Assembly (NCBI GenBank): GCA_017399325.1
Contig: JAFQDY010000233.1
Span: 1-9,570 of the forward strand
Length of the DNA stretch: 9,570 bases
Origin: Oscillospiraceae bacterium
GTDB lineage: Bacteria > Bacillota > Clostridia > Oscillospirales > Oscillospiraceae
Reading direction: 5' to 3'
The notes under the pieces were generated by a model, which searched no databases, had not been told where the DNA came from, and worked only from the letters and a program-made list of their open reading frames with translations. Of the stretch, positions 6,025 through 9,570 are shown in pieces. The position numbers and the translations under genes are program-made. Every line of letters begins with the position of its first letter. The first letter of the stretch is position 1.

Positions 6025-6297
6025 GTGGGAATGCAAAACACCATCAAAGCCCTATCCGACCCCATTCGCAGGGAGATTTTGGAACTGCTGAGATCCGGCC
6101 GTCTTTCCGCAGGGGAAATTGCGGATCATTTTCCTGTCAGCGGCGCGGCGGTTTCCAAGCACCTTTCTGTCTTGAAGGAAGCGGATCTGATACGGGACGC
6201 CCGTGAGGGGAAATATATCTATTATGAGTTAAACACTTCTGTTTTAGAGGAAGTTATGCTGTGGCTGCAGAACTTAAAAGGAGGAAAAAATGATTAA
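6025..6297 (+). CDS. sdpR: ArsR-family autorepressor, SdpR-like
   Basis: The GTG at 6025 is preferred: GGAGG (6013-6017) lies seven bases upstream and the product is then 90 residues, the size of Bacillus SdpR. An in-frame ATG at 6004 would put the ribosome binding site inside the gene and sits within the operator; ATG 6031 is a second choice. The protein is one winged helix-turn-helix: MQNTIKALSDPIRREILELL, then AGEIADHFPVSGAAVSKHLSVLKEADL as the recognition region, and the wing REGKYIYYELN. No metal-binding cysteine pair is present, unlike metal-sensing ArsR proteins. In the Bacillus system SdpR represses sdpRI until SdpI, engaged by the toxin SdpC, holds it at the membrane. The gene overlaps sdpI by eight bases, as expected for such a pair. 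Confidence 0.88.
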   Translation: MGMQNTIKALSDPIRREILELLRSGRLSAGEIADHFPVSGAAVSKHLSVLKEADLIRDAREGKYIYYELNTSVLEEVMLWLQNLKGGKND

Positions 6298-6922
6298 GAA
6301 GAACTTAAAAGTGTTAATCATCACATCGCTTGTGATTCTTTTGCCAATTCTGGCAGGCTTGATTTTGTGGAATCAAATTCCTGAGCAACTCCCCATCCAT
6401 TGGAACGCGGCAGGGGAGATTGACGGCTGGAGCAGCAAACCCTTTGCGGTGTTTGGTATGCCGCTGATTCTGCTGGCCTTTCACTGGGTGTGTGTTTGCG
6501 CCACCCAGGCCGACCCCAAAAAACAAAACCATTCCGAAAAAATTCTGCATTTGGTCTTTTGGATCATTCCCATTATCAATATTGCACTTTCCGTATTTAT
6601 CTATTGTGCGGCTTTGGGTAAGCAAGTGCGCGTGGAAGTGCTGATGCCCATACTTATGGGCCTTCTGTTCGTTGTCATCGGCAATTACCTGCCCAAGTGC
6701 AAGCAGAACTATACAGTTGGCATCAAAATCCCTTGGACATTAAACAGTGAAGAAAACTGGAACAGAACCCACCGTCTGGCAGGTTGGGTTTGGACCATCG
6801 GTGGCCTTATCATTATGGCATCCGGCTTTTTTGCGGGATTCTGGCTGCTTATGGCAGTTACGCTGATTATGGTTTTTGTCCCCCTCATTTATTCTTATAT
6901 TCTGCACCGCAAAGGTGTGTAA
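6290..6922 (+). CDS. sdpI: SdpI/DUF1648-family six-helix membrane protein
   Basis: The protein is 210 residues, against 207 for Bacillus SdpI. Hydrophobic segments at about 7-27, 51-70, 86-108, 117-134, 163-183 and 186-204 suggest six helices. The DUF1648 signature is PIHWNAAGEIDGWSSK (35-50); the SdpI C-terminal signature is GNYLPKCKQNYTVGIKIPWT (131-150) followed by ENWNRTHRLAGWVW. The ATG at 6290 has GGAGG about six bases upstream and overlaps the end of sdpR by eight bases. In Bacillus, SdpI gives immunity to the SdpC cannibalism toxin and also signals by sequestering SdpR. No sdpC, sdpA or sdpB is within the window, so here it may protect against toxins from neighbouring bacteria or sense another membrane stress. 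Family is sure; the immunity role is inference. Confidence 0.9.
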   Translation: MIKKNLKVLIITSLVILLPILAGLILWNQIPEQLPIHWNAAGEIDGWSSKPFAVFGMPLILLAFHWVCVCATQADPKKQNHSEKILHLVFWIIPIINIALSVFIYCAALGKQVRVEVLMPILMGLLFVVIGNYLPKCKQNYTVGIKIPWTLNSEENWNRTHRLAGWVWTIGGLIIMASGFFAGFWLLMAVTLIMVFVPLIYSYILHRKGV

Positions 6923-6932
6923 CGGATTTGAC

Positions 6933-6969
6933 AAGACAGTCGGCTCAGCCGACTGTCTTTTCCTTTTTT
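6933..6969 (+). terminator. Intrinsic terminator of sdpR-sdpI
   Basis: A perfect 12-bp stem (AAGACAGTCGGC at 6933-6944, GCCGACTGTCTT at 6948-6959) with a TCA loop is followed by TTCCTTTTTT. It begins 10 bases after the SdpI stop. Confidence 0.92.
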
Positions 6970-7001
6970 CGGGGTCAAGCACCCAATACCATCGGCGGTC
7001 A

Positions 7002-7007
7002 TACAAT
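7002..7007 (+). promoter_or_regulatory. Possible -10 of the ZIP transporter gene
   Basis: TACAAT lies 35 bases before the chosen ATG and after the sdpI terminator. No good -35 is found at 16-18 bases, so this is weak. If it is used, transcription starts near 7014, which rules out the upstream ATGs at 7006 and 7012 as the main starts. Confidence 0.25.
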
Positions 7008-7041
7008 GGGCATGAGATCGTATCAAGAATTGGAGACCTTT

Positions 7042-7845
7042 ATGGATCGATATATCTTATTTGCGCTGATCGCCACCCTGGGCACTTGGTTTGTTACGGC
7101 CCTGGGCGCGGCGACGGTGGTTTTCTTTTCATCGCCAAGTCCGAAAGTCCTTAATCTGATGCTGGGGTTTGCCTCGGGTGTTATGATCGCCGCCAGTTTC
7201 TGGTCACTGCTCCAGCCGGCCATCGAGCGGGCAGAAGCGGCCGGGGGACTGCCTGCCTATGTTGTGGCCACGGCGGGTTTTCTTTGCGGGGCGGTGTTTA
7301 TGTGGTGTTCCGATAAAATCGTGACCCGGGCAAGAAAACGGGCGGACTCTGCCGGGGGAGAACACAACCAAAGGATCGGCCGCATCATAATGCTGACCCT
7401 TTCCATTACCCTGCACAACATTCCCGAGGGATTGGCTGTGGGCGTGGCCTTTGGGGCGATACCCCGCAGCGGTGACCCAGCGGAAACGCTGCTGGGGGCA
7501 ATTTCCGTGGCCATCGGTATCGGCCTGCAGAATTTTCCCGAAGGGGCGGCGGTGTCCATTCCCTTGCGTCGGGAAGGTTACAGCCGCAGAAGAAGTTTTC
7601 TCGTGGGGCAGGCATCGGCAATGGTAGAACCGGTTGCGGGGGTGTTAGGCGCGCTGCTGGTTGTTTATATGGAAGCAATTTTGCCCTACGCTCTGTCCTT
7701 TGCGGCAGGTGCGATGATCTTGGTGGCAGTCCACGAATTGATCCCCGAATGTCAGAAAAATCAGCGGACCCAGCCTTACACCGCCACAATGGGCATCGTG
7801 CTGGGATTTGCCACTATGATGCTGCTGGATGTGATGCTGGGATGA
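7042..7845 (+). CDS. ZIP-family divalent metal transporter (GufA type)
   Basis: This is a 267-residue polytopic membrane protein with about eight helices. The metal-site signatures of ZIP helices 4 and 5 are HNIPEGLAVGVAFG (125-138) and IGLQNFPEGAAVSIPL (160-175); MVEPVAGVLGA (194-204) and FAAGAMILVAVHELIPE (220-236) are typical of the GufA branch. The second motif has Gln where some ZIPs have His, as is usual in this branch. Such proteins bring zinc, and in some cases iron or manganese, into the cytoplasm. The ATG at 7042 is chosen because GGAG (7032-7035) lies six bases upstream and the protein then begins right at helix 1; ATGs at 7006 and 7012 lack a clear ribosome binding site. A short charged loop (about 93-112) holds only one His, so the usual His-rich loop is poor. 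Monocistronic; no metal-regulator site was recognised. Confidence 0.9.
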   Translation: MDRYILFALIATLGTWFVTALGAATVVFFSSPSPKVLNLMLGFASGVMIAASFWSLLQPAIERAEAAGGLPAYVVATAGFLCGAVFMWCSDKIVTRARKRADSAGGEHNQRIGRIIMLTLSITLHNIPEGLAVGVAFGAIPRSGDPAETLLGAISVAIGIGLQNFPEGAAVSIPLRREGYSRRRSFLVGQASAMVEPVAGVLGALLVVYMEAILPYALSFAAGAMILVAVHELIPECQKNQRTQPYTATMGIVLGFATMMLLDVMLG

Positions 7846-7853
7846 TTTCCATA

Positions 7854-7882
7854 TTGATTCCGCGCGGGAATTATGGTATAAT
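7854..7882 (+). promoter_or_regulatory. Promoter of nrdG, extended -10 type
   Basis: TTGATT (7854-7859) and a perfect TATAAT (7877-7882) are 17 bases apart, with TGG directly before the -10 (extended -10). An inverted repeat, ATTCC-N5-GGAAT (7857-7871, centre GCGCG), overlaps the -35 and spacer and may be an operator. No NrdR box is seen here. Confidence 0.72.
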
Positions 7883-7920
7883 GACACCGCAAAATTCCCC
7901 GCATTTAAGGAGAGTTCCGT

Positions 7921-8631
7921 ATGGATATTGCCGGATTACAAAAAATGACATTGCTGGATTTCCCGGGGCGTGTGGCTTGCACGGTCTTTACCCAAGGCTG
8001 CAATTTCCGCTGCCCCTTCTGCCATAACAGCGACCTGCTTCCTGCGGGGGGCGAACCCTTTATGAACGATGAACAGTTGCTGGAATTTTTGAAAAAGCGG
8101 GTGGGTCTGCTGGACGGTGTGTGTATCACCGGCGGTGAACCCACTATGCAGCCGGAACTGCCGGACCTGCTGCGGAAGATCAAAGATTTGGGTTACGGGG
8201 TGAAACTGGACACCAACGGCACCAACACCAAAATGCTGCAGCAAATGGTGGAGGAGGGGCTTTTGGACTATGTGGCTATGGATATTAAAAACAGCGCCGC
8301 AGCCTACCCGGAGACCGCGGGTATGGACGAAAGACTGCTGCCAAAAGTAGAGGAGGGCATCGCCTATCTGCTTTCCGGTAAGGTAGACTATGAATTCCGC
8401 ACCACGGTGGTAGCCGAACTGCACACGGAAGACACCATTGAAGATATGGGACATTGGGTGCAGGGGATCGGAAATGGCAAAAAAGCCAAGCGGTGGTTTT
8501 TGCAGGCCTTTGCGGACCGGGATAGTGTTCTTTTTGCGGAACTGCATGCGCCGGATAAGGAAGAAATGGCCCGGTTTGCCTTGAAACTCAAGCCTTTTGC
8601 AGAGTTTGTCGATTTGCGCGGCGTGGAGTAA
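7921..8631 (+). CDS. nrdG: Anaerobic ribonucleoside-triphosphate reductase activating protein (radical SAM)
   Basis: This 236-residue enzyme is of the longer NrdG type (E. coli NrdG is about 154). The radical-SAM cluster motif is CNFRCPFC (Cys27, Cys31, Cys34), in the C-x3-C-x2-C pattern, with the SAM-contact GGEP at 71-74. The N-terminus, GLQKMTLLDFPGRVACTVFTQGCNFRCP, is characteristic of this activase subfamily. It reduces S-adenosylmethionine to make the glycyl radical on NrdD, allowing deoxyribonucleotide synthesis without oxygen. The ATG at 7921 has AAGGAG (7907-7912) eight bases upstream. It precedes nrdD on the same strand, but the 149-base gap holds a separate NrdR-controlled promoter, so the two genes can be expressed separately. 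Confidence in the pairing is high because nrdD follows directly. Confidence 0.92.
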   Translation: MDIAGLQKMTLLDFPGRVACTVFTQGCNFRCPFCHNSDLLPAGGEPFMNDEQLLEFLKKRVGLLDGVCITGGEPTMQPELPDLLRKIKDLGYGVKLDTNGTNTKMLQQMVEEGLLDYVAMDIKNSAAAYPETAGMDERLLPKVEEGIAYLLSGKVDYEFRTTVVAELHTEDTIEDMGHWVQGIGNGKKAKRWFLQAFADRDSVLFAELHAPDKEEMARFALKLKPFAEFVDLRGVE

Positions 8632-8632
8632 A

Positions 8633-8648
8633 GCACAATATATTGTGT
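8633..8648 (+). promoter_or_regulatory. NrdR box 1
   Basis: GCACAATATATTGTGT matches the known 16-bp NrdR box (ACACWATATATWGTGT) at 15 positions and contains a perfect 14-bp palindrome (8634-8647). It starts one base after the nrdG stop codon and lies upstream of the nrdD promoter. Confidence 0.88.
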
Positions 8649-8664
8649 TTTTTGAAAAAATCCC

Positions 8665-8680
8665 ATACAACATATTGACA
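8665..8680 (+). promoter_or_regulatory. NrdR box 2, overlapping the nrdD -35
   Basis: ATACAACATATTGACA matches the NrdR consensus at 11 of 16 positions, including the central core. It begins 32 bases after box 1 begins, the three-turn spacing usual for paired NrdR boxes. Its right end is the -35 hexamer itself, so binding would directly block the promoter. Confidence 0.72.
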
Positions 8681-8702
8681 AAGTGAATTTAGATGATATA
8701 AT
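8675..8702 (+). promoter_or_regulatory. Promoter of nrdD
   Basis: Perfect TTGACA (8675-8680) and TATAAT (8697-8702) are 16 bases apart, with TGA before the -10 (extended -10). Transcription should start near 8709. Such a strong promoter fits repression by NrdR when dATP is plentiful. Confidence 0.85.
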
Positions 8703-8742
8703 ACAGGTACTGTCGCGTTTATGAGGGCATGACAGTGCCTGT
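8703..8742 (+). promoter_or_regulatory. Paired ACAG-N3-CTGT palindromes in the nrdD leader
   Basis: Two 11-bp palindromes, ACAGGTACTGT (8703-8713) and ACAGTGCCTGT (8732-8742), lie just after the -10 and 29 bp apart. Their flanks make them inverted copies of one 14-bp site (13 of 14 identical), so together they also form a 14-bp stem around a 16-base loop. They may be two operators of an unidentified regulator, or a hairpin in transcripts reading through from nrdG. Confidence 0.55.
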
Positions 8743-8780
8743 ATTTATTGTATATGTGGTGCATTTAGGAGGAAAGAAAG

Positions 8781-9570
8781 ATGTATCAAGTATTAAAACG
8801 AGACGGCAGTGTTGTGGATTTTGAGATCTCCAAAATCAGCGCTGCTATGATAAAGGCTTTCGAAGCCTTGGAAAAAACCTATCACCCCAGCGTGATCAAC
8901 CTGCTGGCTTTGCAGGTCTGTGCCGACTTTGAACCCAATGTGAAAGATGGCAAGATCGCTGTGGAAACCATTCAGGACAGCGTAGAACGGGTCCTGTCCG
9001 CCAGCGGTTACGCCGATGTTGCAAAAGCATACATTCTCTACCGTAAGCAGCGCGAGAAGGTGCGTAATGTCAATTCCGCCCTGCTCAACTACAAGGACAT
9101 CGTTGATAACTATCTGAAGATCAACGACTGGCGTGTAAAAGAGAACTCTACCGTTACATATTCCGTGGGTGGTCTGATTTTGTCCAACTCCGGCGCCATC
9201 ACCGCCAACTACTGGTTGAGTGAGATCTACGACGAGGAGATCGCCGAAGCCCACCGCAGCGCAGCCGTGCATATCCACGACCTGTCTATGCTCACCGGCT
9301 ACTGCGCAGGCTGGAGTCTGAAGCAACTGATCCAGGAAGGTCTGGGCGGCGTTCCCGGCAAGATCACTTCTTCTCCCGCAGGCCACCTGTCCACCCTGTG
9401 CAACCAGATGGTGAACTTCTTAGGGATCATGCAGAATGAATGGGCCGGCGCCCAGGCATTCTCCTCGTTTGATACTTACCTTGCTCCCTTCGTTAAGGTG
9501 GACAACCTGACCCAGAAGGAAGTGAAGCAGTGTGTGCAGTCCTTCGTCTACGGTGTCAACACTCCCAGCC
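8781..9570 (+). CDS. nrdD: Anaerobic (class III) ribonucleoside-triphosphate reductase, 5' part
   Basis: The frame is open from ATG 8781 to the right edge, giving 263 codons of a protein usually 600-780 residues long. Residues 1 to about 92 form an ATP-cone (YQVLKRDGSVVDFEISKISAAMIKAF), the allosteric site through which dATP and ATP switch activity. The catalytic domain follows, with AVHIHDLSMLTGYCAGWSLKQLI (about 163-185), and NQMVNFLGIMQNEWAGAQAFSSFDTYLAPFV. The C-terminal zinc site and glycyl-radical Gly lie beyond the window. AGGAGG (8767-8772) sits eight bases before the ATG. The enzyme reduces ribonucleoside triphosphates using a glycyl radical made by NrdG, and is inactivated by oxygen, so the organism grows anaerobically. 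Transcription is under two NrdR boxes. An antisense open frame at 8793-9386 is a shadow. Confidence 0.95.
   Translation, partial: MYQVLKRDGSVVDFEISKISAAMIKAFEALEKTYHPSVINLLALQVCADFEPNVKDGKIAVETIQDSVERVLSASGYADVAKAYILYRKQREKVRNVNSALLNYKDIVDNYLKINDWRVKENSTVTYSVGGLILSNSGAITANYWLSEIYDEEIAEAHRSAAVHIHDLSMLTGYCAGWSLKQLIQEGLGGVPGKITSSPAGHLSTLCNQMVNFLGIMQNEWAGAQAFSSFDTYLAPFVKVDNLTQKEVKQCVQSFVYGVNTPS

Noticed and set aside
6928..6933. TTGACA as a -35 for the ZIP gene
   Set aside because: No -10 lies at 16-18 bases; that stretch is the stem of the sdpI terminator.
6784..7041. Upstream extension of the ZIP gene frame
   Set aside because: It overlaps the 3' end of sdpI and passes through its terminator; the added residues are not ZIP-like.
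8701..8744. A known riboswitch class in the nrdD leader
   Set aside because: I could not match the loop or stem to any riboswitch consensus I know, and the predicted start of transcription cuts the left arm.
8793..9386. 197-codon open frame on the minus strand
   Set aside because: It is antisense to nrdD, whose ATP-cone and catalytic motifs are clear; the true frame is open to the window edge.

Overview
The window looks like chromosome of an anaerobic, low-oxygen-adapted Firmicute, most likely a gut clostridium of the Oscillospiraceae/Ruminococcaceae type. Base composition is balanced, ribosome binding sites are strong (AGGAGG type), and promoters are clear sigma-A type (TTGACA/TATAAT). The gene set includes a class III (oxygen-sensitive) ribonucleotide reductase and families typical of this group (PadR-DUF1700-DUF4097, SdpR-SdpI). 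The assignment to a family is inference; no rRNA or species marker is present. No tRNA, CRISPR, insertion sequence or phage gene was found.

Region 1 (1-3865, all minus strand) appears to be a small catabolic unit. A promoter at 3837-3865 drives a CapA-family protein without a signal peptide and, 12 bases later, an AbgA-like M20 amidohydrolase, closed by a strong terminator at 1111-1138. Next come a LysR-type regulator with its own promoter and the first 19 codons of a probable MFS transporter running off the left edge. Regulator, amidohydrolase and transporter recall the E. coli abgR-abgABT system for p-aminobenzoyl-glutamate, but here a CapA protein stands where AbgB would be expected and an MFS carrier may replace AbgT. 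The real substrate is unknown.

Region 2 (3896-5912, plus strand) is a tightly overlapping three-gene operon: PadR repressor, DUF1700 membrane protein, and a membrane-anchored DUF4097 protein with ten 19-20-residue repeats. Its promoter carries a near-perfect palindrome over the -10, so self-repression is likely. A long GC-rich inverted repeat follows.

Region 3 (5930-6969, plus strand) is an SdpR-SdpI pair: an ArsR-type autorepressor overlapping a six-helix DUF1648/SdpI membrane protein. It has a perfect 20-bp palindrome at the start of transcription, a second degenerate copy 56 bp upstream, and a terminator. Regions 2 and 3 are both one-component regulator plus membrane protein cassettes, which suggests envelope stress or antimicrobial-peptide defence.

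Region 4 (7042-7845) is a GufA-type ZIP metal transporter. Region 5 (7854-9570) holds the anaerobic ribonucleotide reductase activase gene nrdG, then a promoter with two NrdR boxes, then the 5' part of nrdD, cut by the right edge. The nrdD leader also carries two copies of an unexplained small palindrome.

Stretches without genes: 59-153, 1042-1152, 3763-3948, 5833-6024, 6923-7041, 7846-7920 and 8632-8780. None exceeds 200 bases, and each is covered by the regulatory entries below.
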